A stretch of 64,000 nt of DNA from Buddleja alternifolia (Eukaryota > Streptophyta > Magnoliopsida > Lamiales > Scrophulariaceae): assembly GCA_019426215.1 (NCBI GenBank), contig CM033391.1:6684708-6748707 (forward strand). Reading direction: 5' to 3'. This document shows positions 1-10,977 of this stretch, one piece after another. Position numbers and translations under genes: made by a program. Position 1 is the stretch's first letter. The number at the start of each line of letters is the position of its first letter. The notes under the pieces were generated by a model that worked only from the letters and a program-made list of their open reading frames with translations, was not told the origin of the DNA and searched no databases.

Positions 1-69
1 CGGCGGTTTTCGGGCGGATCGGCTCCGGTTGAGCAGTTCGGGCGGGTTGGGCGGGTTTATGTACACCCC
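1..69. repeat. Terminal fragment of a GC-rich transposable element
   Basis: The first 69 bases are rich in CGGGCGG-type motifs (GGGCGGGTTGGGCGGGTTTA) and end in a TGTACACCCCT boundary, after which the sequence turns AT-rich at once. GGGTGTACA followed by CCCGCC repeats is a common end of plant hAT-like or fold-back elements. The rest of the element lies outside the window, so family and target duplication cannot be checked. Bases 70-310 hold nothing I can identify. Confidence 0.4.
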
Positions 70-310
70 TATTGGTAGGGTGTTATGATCAAAATGCACT
101 TACTTATTCAATCTTTTTTTTAAGAAATAAACACTTAGGGGCCCCATGTACACACGAGAAAGCGGGTAGATTGTTCGGGGACTTGAGGTCATGGGACTCA
201 CCAAGAATGATCCGTAAATAACTGTCGTATACCAATTTTCAAATAAAAAATTATGAAATTAACTCTGGGCTATATAATCCTACAAACGCGAAACAGAGGA
301 ACATTTCAAA

Positions 311-1075
311 AACACACTTTGCACCCTCACTTTTTGATCTTTAGCAACTTGCACCCTCGTTCATATTCTGACCAAAACAGTCATCAATGAAGCATCTCCT
401 GTGAATTTTCTCAATATTCCAGGAACAAACAATTAGTGAATACTTTCCAATGCAATAAACTTGAAGTTAGAAAACCCTCAAATTTTTATACCTATTCAAA
501 ATTTCTCAAATTGAATTTATTGGAGAACTGGTATTGTAACTTCTATGAATCAACAGTCTTCCTTGTTAGCGATAAGCAATTATTTGAAAACAATAATATC
601 TATATTTGCATGAGAATCCCCCCCCCCCCCCCAAAAAAAAAAGAATGTTTTTAATTGCAATTGGTAAATGCCCGAACATATAAAAATACTCAATGTGCTT
701 TCTGTTTGGTAATTTCCTACCTCATGATCTGCCCATTTTTGTGTGTTGTGCCGGCCCACCACTATTAATTATGTATAAATTTTTTATGGAAAATTTCGTT
801 ATGTTCTATTCCAATATAAACTGTGAGAAGAAATGTTGTTGCTATGTTCTTTTGAGAAAAAATATTGTTGACTCAAATTTGAGGCAAAAAAATTGGGACT
901 TTTCCACCTTTTTATCTATTGCAAGTTTGCAACAATACTGCATGCCCGGAAAGAAGGCTCCGAGGACATTTTTGCCCATACTCAAAAGAACGCCGGCAAA
1001 TGTTTTTGTCGTAATATGAATTGAGGGTGCAAGTTGCCAAAGAGTATTGAAATGAGGGTGCAAAGTGTGTGTGTT
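311..1075. mobile_element. Non-autonomous fold-back/MULE-like element with GCACCCTC arms
   Basis: The segment is bounded by arms of about 48 bases in inverted orientation. The left arm (311-358) reads AACACACTTTGCACCCTCAC and later GCAACTTGCACCCTC; the right arm (about 1023-1075) is its reverse complement with a few mismatches. The interior has no credible ORF and contains a C14/A10 homopolymer run at about 619-642. A clear target-site duplication was not found, so the superfamily is inferred only from the long terminal inverted repeats. Confidence 0.6.
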
Positions 1076-1194
1076 CTTTTTTATAGGGTGAAAATTGACA
1101 AAAATCATATTTTATGGAATGCATTATGCTTTATACTATTTTAAAAAATAAAGTAAAATAAATTTGCCTGTCGCTTTCTATCTATACGATTATG

Positions 1195-1830
1195 TAATTA
1201 AGTGGGCCCAAAATTGAGACATTTCTTTTAAGGTCAAATTGGTTGAACATTTATTTTTAATTTCTCATTTTTTATAGATAAAATAAAAAAAAATTATTTT
1301 TAAAAAAATAAAGATATGAAAAAGAAAATGTGTTTGGATGAATTTTTTAATAGAAAAAAGTTAATATTTAAGTGTGATATAATATTTTTTTTTGTAAGAT
1401 TTTTTTTTTTTTTTAGAAAATTGGTACGAATGAGTTTTGTTTTTGTAAGAATATTTAACATATTTAAGCTACACTAATTAATTAAGCCATAAAAAAATAT
1501 GAAAAGTGGACCTTATTTCGTAGCCTACATCATTTTAAATAAAGACATGTAATTATTTTGATAATTATATTAAGATATTGACGGATAAAGTAATTTTAAT
1601 TATTGGGTGAACTGTCTAATCATAAATAGTAAAAATTTTGATTTTCTCAGAAAAATTTGAAAAAAATGCCAAGTAATCCATTTTTCCAAGAAATTTGAGT
1701 TTTTTTTTTGAATAACTGTGTGTAATGTTTTTTTGGAAATTTTTGATAAAAAAAATCTATGAGAAATCCAAAAATGAGAAAAAACGTTCCATCCAATCGG
1801 GCAATGGCAACAAACAGTACGTAGATATTC
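1195..1830. repeat. Diverged copy of the long inverted-repeat element found in segments A and B
   Basis: This AT-rich stretch resembles the long fold-back elements at about 12560-13890 and 36960-38330. Shared landmarks in the same order are the GTGTTTGGATGAATTTTTTA region, the phrase TGGGTGAACTGTC followed by TAGTAAAAA, the ATTTTGATTTTCTC block, and the right end CCATCCAATCGGGC. It lies immediately upstream of the homeobox gene's 5'UTR and may contribute promoter sequence. It is diverged and appears non-autonomous. Confidence 0.55.
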
Positions 1831-1851
1831 GCCGTTAAATGTAACGGCGAA
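1828..1851. promoter_or_regulatory. Perfect 10-bp inverted repeat in the homeobox promoter
   Basis: TTCGCCGTTA, four bases, then TAACGGCGAA forms a perfect palindrome just upstream of the predicted 5'UTR of the homeobox gene. TAACGG is a known plant MYB-type core. Both arms carry it in opposite orientation, so a dimeric site is possible, as is a simple DNA hairpin. Function is inferred. Confidence 0.35.
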
Positions 1852-2087
1852 ACGACGTTAATTCCCTTCTCTGGGTAGAAAAAGCAGCGTAAACATTCGT
1901 CAAACCCCAAACGGCAATTAATTAGATCACCTCGGCAATCATTGTCCTACACTTCTCTACTCTTCCAGCTAGCTCTGCTCCCCCACCCCCCCTACTACCC
2001 CACCCTCAAAAACTTCGCCGGAAAATCCCACCGGAATATTCTTTCCATAGGGGTCTCTCTTCAAACCCATCATCAGATTACACACAG

Positions 2088-3075
2088 GTGATTAAAATAT
2101 ATGTATGTATATATATGCATCAGTTCCATATATATATATATATATACACACACGTACATACCTTTTTCAGAAAACCCTTTTTTTCATTTGTGCTATACTT
2201 GGAACTGATTTGTTTTTTGTAGTTTAAATGTATCCCCATTTGAATTTGCTCCATTTTCATAAGCTTCTGAAGATGCATATATACATGCAGATTTCACTAA
2301 CCTTTTATTTTATTATTTTTTTTGGTTCCATTTCTGAATTCTGAACCAATAACAAAAAAAATAATATTAATTTTTACTTACTTAATTTCTCAATTGATTT
2401 AATATGTATTTGCTGGTTTTTTGATTTTGTTGAGTTTAAATGAAGTGGATCCGCTCGGGGAGTGTAACAGCTGTTCAGATCTTCTTCGTATAGCCTTGAA
2501 ATCTAGGGTTTTTTTTTCTATACGCTATGTATGAAATCTTTATTACATACAGATATATATATATATACATATATGTACTGCTGTAGTGTAGTACAGTGAT
2601 TTCGTGTTCTTGTTTCAAGGTTTTTCAGTGCAGCTGGGGTAAAGCCTTGTTTGGTTTTATATTCGTTTTTGTGAGTTTTCAGCCATATGATTATACAGTG
2701 AATACTAAGTCTATTCACTGTTAGCGTAAGTCTATCACCTCAAGCAAAAGCTTTTTTTTTTTTTTTAATATATATATATATTTTTTATTTCCTTTCTCTT
2801 TCTTGCTAATAACTCAGATTCCTCAAAGTTTTTTCACAATCTTTTGTCCATTTTTTCACTTCTCCTAGATTACTTCACATGGACCTTATATATATATATC
2901 CTTATATATATATATATTCATTGTCGTGTTCATCCTCCAGCTAATCTACATCTCTCTCTCTCTCTCTCTCTCTCATTTATAAAGTGAAACTGTGTTTTGT
3001 GGTGTTCATGGCGAATTTTTCTATCATTTTGTATTTTTTTTTTAGCTTCTGATATATTTTATTGATTGCATGCAG
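2088..3075 (+). other. Predicted 5'UTR intron of the homeobox gene
   Basis: A donor (CACACAG then GTGATT) follows a CT- and C-rich leader at about 1900-2087, and an acceptor (GCATGCAG then GATTGAGG) lies 47 bases before the start codon. The intron holds TA microsatellites (about 2128-2148, 2550-2567, 2768-2782, 2887-2915) and a CT run at about 2951-2974. BEL1-like genes often carry an intron in the 5'UTR, and GA/CT runs are targets of BASIC PENTACYSTEINE proteins. That these apply here is inference; cDNA evidence would be needed. Confidence 0.55.
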
Positions 3076-3087
3076 GATTGAGGGGGC

Positions 3088-3108
3088 ATGAATTCTTTTG
3101 TGATTTAG
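3088..3108 (+). promoter_or_regulatory. Short upstream ORF (six codons) in the homeobox 5'UTR
   Basis: After the predicted 5'UTR splice the leader contains an ATG at 3088 followed by six sense codons (MNSFVI) and TAG, ending 14 bases before the main ATG at 3123. A uORF this short and close could lower translation by limiting reinitiation. The position is read directly; the regulatory effect is inferred. Confidence 0.4.
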
Positions 3109-3122
3109 TGTAAGTGTTTTTC

Positions 3123-6100
3123 ATGGATATGAGCAACTTTAGGCCCGAACTCCATGTTGCACAGCAAAACCGTAGAGATAAATTGAGGATTCAACAAGAA
3201 ATTTACATCAACAATTTGGACCAATTTCCTGCCCATGATAATGGTCTAGCTTGTAGGCCTGGAAATATATCCTATGACCCTTCAGAATTTTGCTCGGAAA
3301 TGATCAATTATCGGGTGAATGAACCCGATAAACGGGCTGTAGAGGCTTTTCTCGGTAATTTCTCTCGAACGAACTTTAATCCTTCGGCCACAATGAGTAC
3401 TAGTGATCACCCACAATGTTTTAGCACATGGAAAAGCGTTAATGGCTCACAATCGGGCTGCGATAGTAATTGGGTGTCTAATGATCAAGGCGCGGTTTTT
3501 GTCGGCGAGAGCCCGTTGAAGTTCATCAATAAGCCTTATGTAGGATATCAAGAGCTGCAATCACCGGCTTTTAATAATCCATCTAGTGAGAATTCTTCAC
3601 TTTACCTTCAAGAACTTGTTACTTCGTCGAATACTCGATTGTTTGGCCCGCAATCGTCTTCTCTTAGGCAACGGGGTACAGATGAAACGGGCAACGAGTC
3701 GTGGGGGGTGGTTCCTGGGAGTGGGGGTGAACTTCTGCTTCTTCCAGCTTATGCAGATGAGCTTAAAAGCGCTTCTGATTATCAATGGAGTAACGAATTG
3801 AATTTTTCGCCTATTAAGAGTTGTAATAGAGACCTTGGAGTAGTGGCAAATGATAATTCTAACACTCAGGCTCTTTGTTTATCACTTTCATCAGTTCCAT
3901 CTCCCAAAGTACATTCAACTCAAATTGCTTATAGAGATACTTCTGCGGAATTGCACTCGAAAAATGTTTATAGCAACAGTGATATTCAAGAAAATCCCGA
4001 AAATTTGTTGGTTGGTGATAAAGTTTTAGGAAATGCCCGTCAAGATTTAATTCAACGAAATCACGGGCCACTCGGCCCGTTCACGGGCTATGCTACCATT
4101 CTCAAAAGCTCGAAATTCTTGAGGCCAGCTCAGCAGTTATTGGATGGACATTGTAATATCGCCCGTCCCAAGCACGTTGAAACGTGCGAGGTGTCTGATA
4201 AGATGTTGGAAAATGGTAGGGTTTCTGGTGATTTGAGTGGGTCATTGTTTTTCTTCAATAGCTCCAATGATAAGAGCCGGGATCCGGGAGGTATGAGCAG
4301 CATGATGGATTCGTACCTGCCCAAAAATCTTCAACATAAGACAAAACTCTTATATATGCAGGATGAGGTTGGTAGACTTTGATTTCATTGTTATATAAAT
4401 GTTTATGAATTATTTGTGTACTTATGATCAATAATTATCAAGATCAATGAGTATTCATGCTTAATGGTGTGATTTTTCCGTAACGACCTTCGATTCATAA
4501 GTTGTTATGGCGTACAATGTGCTTACTTACGTTTTTTCTGGTTAGATGTATCCTCCCAATAGTTCCTGCAGTTAGAAGTATTTGCAATAATATACTTGGC
4601 TTGTGAATGGTCAGTCTCCCTAGTTCACGCTGTCAGTCTCCCTAGTTCATGCTGAACCTAGCATTTAGTTCAGATTTGGACAGACCTAGTCCGGGGTAGA
4701 ATTTTCGAAGTTTTATATTTCGAAAGGCACAAAGTTTCAGATTTAAGATCATCCATTGTATTTTTCATGTTTGTTACATGTAATAAATTTTGATTGTTCA
4801 TGTATATATGTATATAGCTTTATTTAGAGAATTATATTAATTCCAAAATCATTGTAAAGAGATTATTCATCTCTCTCTCTCTCTCCCCGATGCTTTAAAA
4901 GTTCATGATGACGAGGGAGAACATAATATATAAATCATGGACTTTTTGATAGGATCTAATTCTCGATATCAGTCTAGGCTCAGGGACACGTTCTTCCGAA
5001 TTCTTTGGCTACAAAAGCGAATGATGTCCTTTGGTATGTTCACGGTCGATTTAACACATAAAAAATATCGAACTTGTGTGCATATTAGCTCTACGTTGAT
5101 CTCAATAATTGAAAAAAAATTCATATTCAGTTTTGATTTAGGTCTTTGAACAATGTCTGGACCTTTTCCTCATTTAACCAAACATTGATTCGGTTTCCAT
5201 TTGCTTTTCTACAATTTTCCGTAATGTATTAAAATTAATGACAAATGTTGTTTTGGTTATTAAAGGTTTGCAAAAAGTACACGCAGTATCACCAGCAGAT
5301 GCAAATGGTGGTCTCGTCCTTCGAATCAGTTGCAGGTCTTAGTGCAGCCACCCCTTATGTTTCTTTAGCTCTAAAGATGGTCTCCAATAATTTTCGGTGT
5401 CTAAAGAACACAATAATGGACCAACTCAGAAGCTTAAGAAATGCTTTGGGAGAAGATTTATTGGCCCCCACTGCTGGAACAAGCAAAGACGATGCCAGTG
5501 TTTCCATGTTAAAGTTCATTGACCAAAGCTTTCAAAAGCAGAAAGGGGCAAGCAATCTAAGCATCATTGACAGCCAACACATTTGGAGGCCCCAGAGGGG
5601 TTTACCCGAACGTGCAGTTTCTATTCTGCGGGCATGGCTTTTTGACCATTTTCTTCATCCGTAAGCATCTCTCTCTATTTCCGTGTGCACATGTGTATGT
5701 CCGGGGGTATTATTGGTAGAAGGACCCTGGACTTGGACAATCACAAGCGTCCATGTCAGATTTGACAATCTTAGATGATTGTGATTGTCGTCCCACCTAG
5801 AGAGGGAGTCAAGTTTTCCGCACTTGGAAACAAGTATTTCTTATAATGGAAAATTGCAGTATCAGTCCAAGAAGATAGGTTCACTTGCAATTTTATCTTG
5901 CAAAATTAGCTCCATAGGATATATTCATTTGCATTTTTATTCCCAACCCTTAAAAGAACGGGTGGAAATCGTTACTTCGGTCATGTGCCTTGTAGATGGC
6001 CATTACTAAACTTGTTTTTTGGCACTTGGAAGCTCGTATTTACTGGGATTGAAAATTGTAGTATTAGCTTTATTTGATAGGTCCCTTGCAATTTTAGTCT

Positions 6101-7062
6101 AATTGCTTACAAACTTGTAAAATTAGTCCCATAGATGTATTCTTTTGGTTTTTAGTACAACCGTTGAAAAAATTGGTGGAAATCATTACTTTAGCCATGT
6201 GTCCTGGCCCATTATTAAACCGCCACACATGGAATTCCATTGGTTTTTGACGGTTTGGACCGAAATTGCAAAAAGAGAATCCTATAGGACTAATTCTCCA
6301 ACTCTGAAAACAATCGGATTAATATTGCAATAAGTTCTTATCGTATGGGACTAATACTACAATTTTCCCATTTCGGAACTTGATTGGTCATCATCCATAC
6401 TTGCTCCCATTCAGACATGCATTGAATATAAGTTTATTTTTACGTGTAGGTATCCAACAGACACTGATAAGCATATGCTGGCGACGCAAACTGGCTTAAC
6501 CAGAAACCAGGTAATTAATTTAATTTTTACATTTATTGTTGGCATCATTTTCATATGAAAGTAATTATAGCGCTTCATTTTTCATCTAATATGATTATTC
6601 GACTTCCGATGCTTGATTCAGGTTTCGAACTGGTTTATCAATGCCCGTGTTCGTGTATGGAAACCTATGGTCGAAGAGATCCACATGCTAGAAACCAAAG
6701 GAGTCACCCAGACCGGATCAGATGTCGGGAAGACCACAATCGACGGCTATGATCACAGCAAATCTTCGAACACATCATCAGACAAGCAAGTTGAGATTAG
6801 CCAATCTGAATGCTGCGCGATCGAGAAGTCGAATTCAAGTATATGGAATCAAGAAAAGCGTTCTAGAACCGAGTACCACATTCCGACAAGTGTTGACGGG
6901 TCATTGGTCGGGTTTGTGCCTTCTCACCGACATGGAATCGAGATTGGAGACCTAGGTGCGGTTTCATTGACGTTAGGTTTGAGGCAAAGTGCGGAGAGCG
7001 CTGCTCAACGAGCGCCATTACAACGTTTCGGAGGTCAGATCATTAGGGATTATGTTGGCTAA
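3123..7062 (+). CDS. BLH9-like: BEL1-like homeodomain transcription factor, PNY/PNF (BLH9/BLH8)-like
   Basis: Predicted exons are 3123-4367, 5266-5660, 6450-6510 and 6622-7062, giving a 713-residue TALE protein. All introns are GT-AG, and the 61-base third exon is typical of BELL genes. Visible in order: N-terminal [13 protein letters not shown] (11-23), a ZIBEL-like LCLSLSS near 250, a SKY domain starting [14 protein letters not shown] (about 315-345), a BELL domain from KTKLL (about 406-482), a TALE homeodomain (about 521-583) with the three-residue loop extension, recognition helix [12 protein letters not shown], and a C-terminal ZIBEL motif VSLTLGLR (about 681). The N-terminal motif, [24 protein letters not shown] and the DYVG terminus resemble the PNY/PNF clade, which heterodimerises with KNOX proteins in the nucleus and acts in shoot-meristem maintenance, internode patterning and floral evocation. 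An in-frame GTG at 3114 is not the start; ATG 3123 is the first in-frame ATG. Clade is fairly sure, exact paralogue is not. Confidence 0.93.
5819..6222 (+). repeat. Diverged direct repeat inside the homeobox gene's second coding intron
   Basis: Two units of about 200 bases lie head to tail. Unit 1 (about 5819-6010) runs from GCACTTGGAAAC to CATTACTAAAC; unit 2 (about 6021-6220) runs from GCACTTGGAAGC to CATTATTAAAC. Shared blocks include GAAAATTG.AGTAT.AG, TTAGCTCCATAG / TTAGTCCCATAG and GGTGGAAATC.TTACTT. A weaker partial third unit follows. No coding potential; probably an old non-coding repeat. Confidence 0.6.
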
Positions 7063-7424
7063 GCTTTAATTAGTTGCTATCTTTGGTGATGGTGAAATTA
7101 AGGTAGAAATAAGGAGATGAGCAAATTGCTATGTTGCAAAACATCTCAAGGAGAAATGAAAAGAAATTTACCAGAATTGTAAGATAAAGGAGTTTGAAAA
7201 GCAATCGTACTTGAAATATTAAGATGAAAACATGAAATATTTGGAGCCAATATTTTGTGAAAGTGGGTTCAAAAACCATTTCTTGCGGCTGATATATATG
7301 TGGATTTTTGATCTAGTTGTTAGTATTTGTTTTTTAGTTGTTGTACTTATATTTTTCGTTTATTTTTTGTTTTTAATGAATCAGTTATATGATATATATT
7401 CTGAATATCAAATTGCGATAGCTA
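7063..7424 (+). other. Probable 3'UTR and flank of the homeobox gene
   Basis: The 360 bases after the homeobox stop codon are AT-rich with no further exon of the gene. AATGAAT at about 7376 and the T-rich stretch before it resemble plant poly(A) upstream elements. The transcript end cannot be placed from sequence alone. Confidence 0.4.
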
Positions 7425-7875
7425 TTGCAATCAACTAACAATTATTGTAAAAGTCGAGAATTCTATATTATCAACTAACAATTATTATAGAAGTAGAGGA
7501 TTCTATACATTTTTAGTGGGAGTAGAAATCATTACCTCTGGGGATTATTTTTGGTTTATTTCACATATAAACATTGGCAATTATCATTTGTTATAATTTT
7601 GTGATTTCTCTCTTACTACATATCTGATCTCACTCATGCTTGCCAATTTCACAATTGTCCGCGCCAAATTTGAATGTATAATACAACATAAAAGATTAAA
7701 TACCAATTTAAAATTATAAGAGATGAAATATCAAATTACAATAATCGATCAAGCCTAGCTCTACAGGCAAAAATGAGGCTCCAAAATGTTAAGAGGTATT
7801 GGGTTCGACTCCTATATGTGTGTGGACATTTTTCTACTTTCATAATAGTTGTTAGTTGATTGTAATAATTTGTAA
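7425..7875. mobile_element. Small inverted-repeat element (MITE-like)
   Basis: ATTGCAATCAACTAACAATT at the left and the reverse complement of AATAGTTGTTAGTTGATTGT at about 7843-7865 form imperfect inverted arms of about 25-40 bases. A second left-hand copy of the arm (ATCAACTAACAATTATTATA, about 7470) suggests an internal duplication. A GGGTTCGACTCC block in the middle resembles a Pol III B box but I see no convincing A box. No target duplication was settled. Confidence 0.45.
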
Positions 7876-9303
7876 TAGTCATTGGTTGATTGTAATCGTT
7901 ACTGTTTGGTATTCTTAAAATTGTATGATGCAATCAATTCATTAAAAAACAAAAACAATATCAAATGAAATAAAAATTATAAGAGATAAAATACCAAATT
8001 AAAATAGATGATTCTAATTAAACGGTGATCCCTAGACTTCCTATGTCATCTGCAACTCTTAAAAAATTTAATAAGTTAATAAAATAGAAAGAAATTACTA
8101 CTAAAAGCCAAAAGACATTTATGTTTGTTTTTTTAAATTAGTAAAAGAAAAATGCTAAAATATGGCTAAAAGTTCTACTATGTGTGTAATAATGTCCTAG
8201 AAATTCTCGTGTCTACAAAAAATTAGAAAAGAAGAAAAATTAGGAATTTTGGATTAAAAATTACAACTTGTGAGAAAAATTCCTAAAAGGAAACTAAAAT
8301 TTGACGTTCTAAAATCTGGAAGCTAGGAAGCATATCCTCAAAGTAGTTTGGCCTTTTAGATATCATAGAATCAATGACATCAGACCAAAAACTATATAAA
8401 TCTGTTATTAGGGGCGCTTATATATTTGATAACGCAAAATATCGTTCTAAAGAGCAATCCACTTAAAGTGGTTGTGCACTCACATGCACCATGAGATAGT
8501 TTTCGACCATCTACGTGCTCCCAAATCAAAGAATGATATTGATAGTCAATGTCAACAATCACTTTATCACCTGACACCAGCCTCAGGACCACATGTGCTC
8601 ACTCTGATATCAAAATTCTATAATACAATACGTTTAGGAAACATGTATATACATTTATGTATAATATTTAAAAATAAATTTGATTCAACATATTCATTGA
8701 TATAAATAAAATTTTGTTTACTTCTTTAAATTCTTTGCTATTTGTTGAACTTTGAAATTATAATTTTTCATGAAAAGGCAAAACATATTGTCACTTCTCC
8801 TATTTTAGTCCTCAAGTATTGTATAATATTAAAACATACTCTATCTGGTATTCAAAATGTGTCGGTTACTCCAAATCGTGTATTGGATGCAATATTCAGA
8901 ATCTTGTCTTTTCTTTGTATTTTTGGACACTTCAAAAATATGTTGGATATGATATTGGACGGTATCCTAGAGTGTATATATGTACGGTACAATACGGCAT
9001 AGTAATTTTTAGGAGTATTGTGCATCATAGCTACACGATAAGGTTGTGACCGTGTCCCCATAAATCCTCTAAAGTGGTCATTTTGTTCAAAAAACAATTG
9101 GGCCAGGCCACTCAGAAGTTCATTGTTGGGCCTATACCCTGACAGTTTGACTTGAATTTTTCTAAATAAAGATTCTTATGATTTCAAATCAAATTGAGTC
9201 TGTGTCGATGATTAAGGCAATCAAGTCCTGAGAACAAAAGTCCGATAGTGTTGAGCCATAATTGTAATATGTAACTTAAAGCCCAAAGGGTTAGATCTCA
9301 TTA
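7876..9303. other. AT-rich intergenic stretch without a recognised gene
   Basis: About 1.4 kb with short ORFs only. An imperfect direct repeat containing TTATAAGAGAT.AAATA occurs at about 7715-7735 and again at about 7977-7997. I see no conserved protein motif, RNA gene or element end here. Confidence 0.5.
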
Positions 9304-9468
9304 TGACTTTCTATCTCACGATGTGCCATAATGGTGTTACATCATTGTGAGATTACTAAGTATTCATTTTAAAAAAACTGTTAATAATAATTCAAATTAA
9401 ATGGACACTTGTCAATCCCACAATGATGTAACACTATTGTGGCATACCATTGCGGGATAAAAGATTCG
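9304..9468. mobile_element. Fold-back MITE of about 165 bp
   Basis: The left arm (CTCACGATGTGCCATAATGG, then TGTTACATCATTGTGAGATT) and the right arm (ATCCCACAATGATGTAACAC, then ATTGTGGCATACCATTGCGG) are inverted copies of about 50 bases around a 60-base AT-rich centre. No ORF. This is a typical MITE form; the superfamily is not assigned because no clean target duplication was seen. Confidence 0.6.
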
Positions 9469-9689
9469 CTACGCTCCCGGCCCCCACACCCGCCAAAAAA
9501 AAAAGGAAAAAATAATGAAGAGAGCTTATCTATTAAAGGATGGATCATTATAACTTCAAAACTGTAATCTAATAATAAACAAGGTTCGTTATCACTAATT
9601 CCTTGGTACCAAACACTGGCAACAATTACCTTAAGCCAATTCCTTTTTATAATTTTTTTTCACAAACGGTTAGACAGAGAAGTTTAATC

Positions 9690-10245
9690 TCTCGGATCGG
9701 CTGGCGCAAAGAGAATCCCTCCCTAGGGTGGTCTCTCCAGTAGAATTCAAACTTTTGTCGCTTTTCGGGGCCACAAGCCGCTTACCACTTGCCCAACCAA
9801 CCTTCAGCGAATTCTACATGACTTTGGGACCGAACTAACTCAGTTTGAGTACCCTCGAATTATCACACGAAGTAAAGGAATAATGACTATAGACTGCACT
9901 CGGGAATAATCAAGTTGTTTACGTACTTACTTGAGGATCAAGTTAAAACGTTTTACTTAGTTGATAGGCTCCAATATGTGATTTGTGCAGTACACCCTAT
10001 ATTACCCAAAAATTTATAAATAGGGAACTTACATCTAAGCCTATAATCAAAGTACTATAGGGATTAGGATGCTTTTCAGGAAATTTATCAATAGAGATTG
10101 TATTCCCAAATATGTGAGAAGAGTTATTTATAGATGTATGCACGTTGCTGGGATTTAAGTGTGATAAATGAGTTATTAGGATAAAGCCACATGGCCCGAC
10201 AGTCAGGATGTCGTAGGGTCAGGTTTTGGATTGACTCGACCCAGA
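9690..10245. repeat. LTR-like fragment related to the arms of the 15713-20945 element
   Basis: The block around 9885-9950 (GACTATAGACTGCACTCGGG, then a TACGTACTTACTTGAGGATCAAGT-like stretch) matches in order and strand the left arm of the 15713-20945 element (15781-15840) and the fragment at 33225-33640. An inverted TATA-like TATTTATAG lies at about 10127-10135. It stops a few bases before segment A begins. Probably a decayed solo terminal repeat. Confidence 0.5.
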
Positions 10246-10734
10246 CCGTATTAAATGTGAGGATCTTGTAGCGTAATGCAAATATAAAAGTATTAAGGAC
10301 CTTCGTGTAAATATATGAGGCACCCTGATGTAATTATAATTTGAGGACCATTCTGCAACATCATTGTGAGTGTTATATGCTATATCACTACAAATACAAA
10401 CTTACCTCTTTAAAGTGTTCAATAAACAATTATTAAGCTCTCATGCAGCATGCTTGCCCACATATATAAGTTAATGATATTTACAAATTAACTGAGCATA
10501 TTTATACATAAAAAGAGCAAGTGTAATTATACCATTATTTAACTACAAAAGCTCCTCATCAAAGTCACCATACAAAATACAAGTAATTATACATTGGTAC
10601 GTAGATCTCGATCACTATAGAAAAGATCTCTGAAATGTAAACAAAAGTAGCTTATTCTAGTGATTATTCAAAACATAGGTAGCTACTTATACATACATAT
10701 ATATATGTATGTTTGTTTATATATATATATACTC

Positions 10735-10977
10735 TCAGTTTTTTCCTGGACAGCTTGTACCATCTTGCCCGTTGAAGGCGGGTATGGAATAGCAATGGTG
10801 CTTGTCATCTAAATCAGTTTCAGCTTTTTCCTCCATTAGCTTTTGGCGTTCCAGCTTCTGCCTTTGGTCCATGACTTTTCTGGCTTTTGCTAAGCTGGGC
10901 TTGGAGCTTATCAGCACTAGGACTAAAATAAGCACAAGGAAACTCATTTTGGCCATCTTTTGCATGTAAACTGTCAT
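10735..10977 (-). CDS. Small putative secreted peptide precursor, copy A
   Basis: An 80-residue product if started at the first ATG; MAKMSF (third Met) is an equally good start. Residues about 8-30 form a hydrophobic signal peptide (SFLVLILVLVLISS) with a likely cleavage after SLA. A basic/acidic middle follows (KARKV, then KLMEEKAETDLDD) and the tail reads YSIPAFNGQDGTSCPGKN. This layout (signal peptide, charged variable region, conserved short C-terminus) is that of plant signalling-peptide precursors, but I do not recognise the family. Copy B at 34594-34833 keeps the frame with one fewer codon, which supports a real coding sequence. A TATA box and a splice donor lie about 0.8 kb upstream on the same strand in both copies. 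Copy A alone has Cys in the tail (HHCYS, SCPGK). Receptor, processing and expression are unknown. Confidence 0.72.
   Translation of the reverse strand: MTVYMQKMAKMSFLVLILVLVLISSKPSLAKARKVMDQRQKLERQKLMEEKAETDLDDKHHCYSIPAFNGQDGTSCPGKN

Noticed and set aside
610..642. Homopolymer runs (C14/A10 here, G runs near 16262 and 36800) as functional sites
   Set aside because: Most likely unstable or mis-sequenced tracts within transposon DNA; only their effect on frames was noted.
580..1124. Several overlapping ORFs of 60-108 codons
   Set aside because: They lie inside a fold-back element, run through homopolymer tracts, overlap on both strands and show no domain.
2100..2160. TA microsatellites near the homeobox leader as TATA boxes
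   Set aside because: They lie inside the predicted 5'UTR intron, downstream of the leader exon, and are simple repeats also found throughout the window.
3114..3122. In-frame extension of the homeobox ORF upstream to GTG 3114
   Set aside because: GTG is not a credible plant start here; ATG 3123 is the first ATG in frame and gives the [10 protein letters not shown]-terminus expected of the clade.
7741..7815. Possible SINE or tRNA relic with a GGGTTCGACTCC box
   Set aside because: The B-box-like motif is good but no A box, no A-rich tail and no target duplication were found; it sits within a MITE-like inverted repeat.
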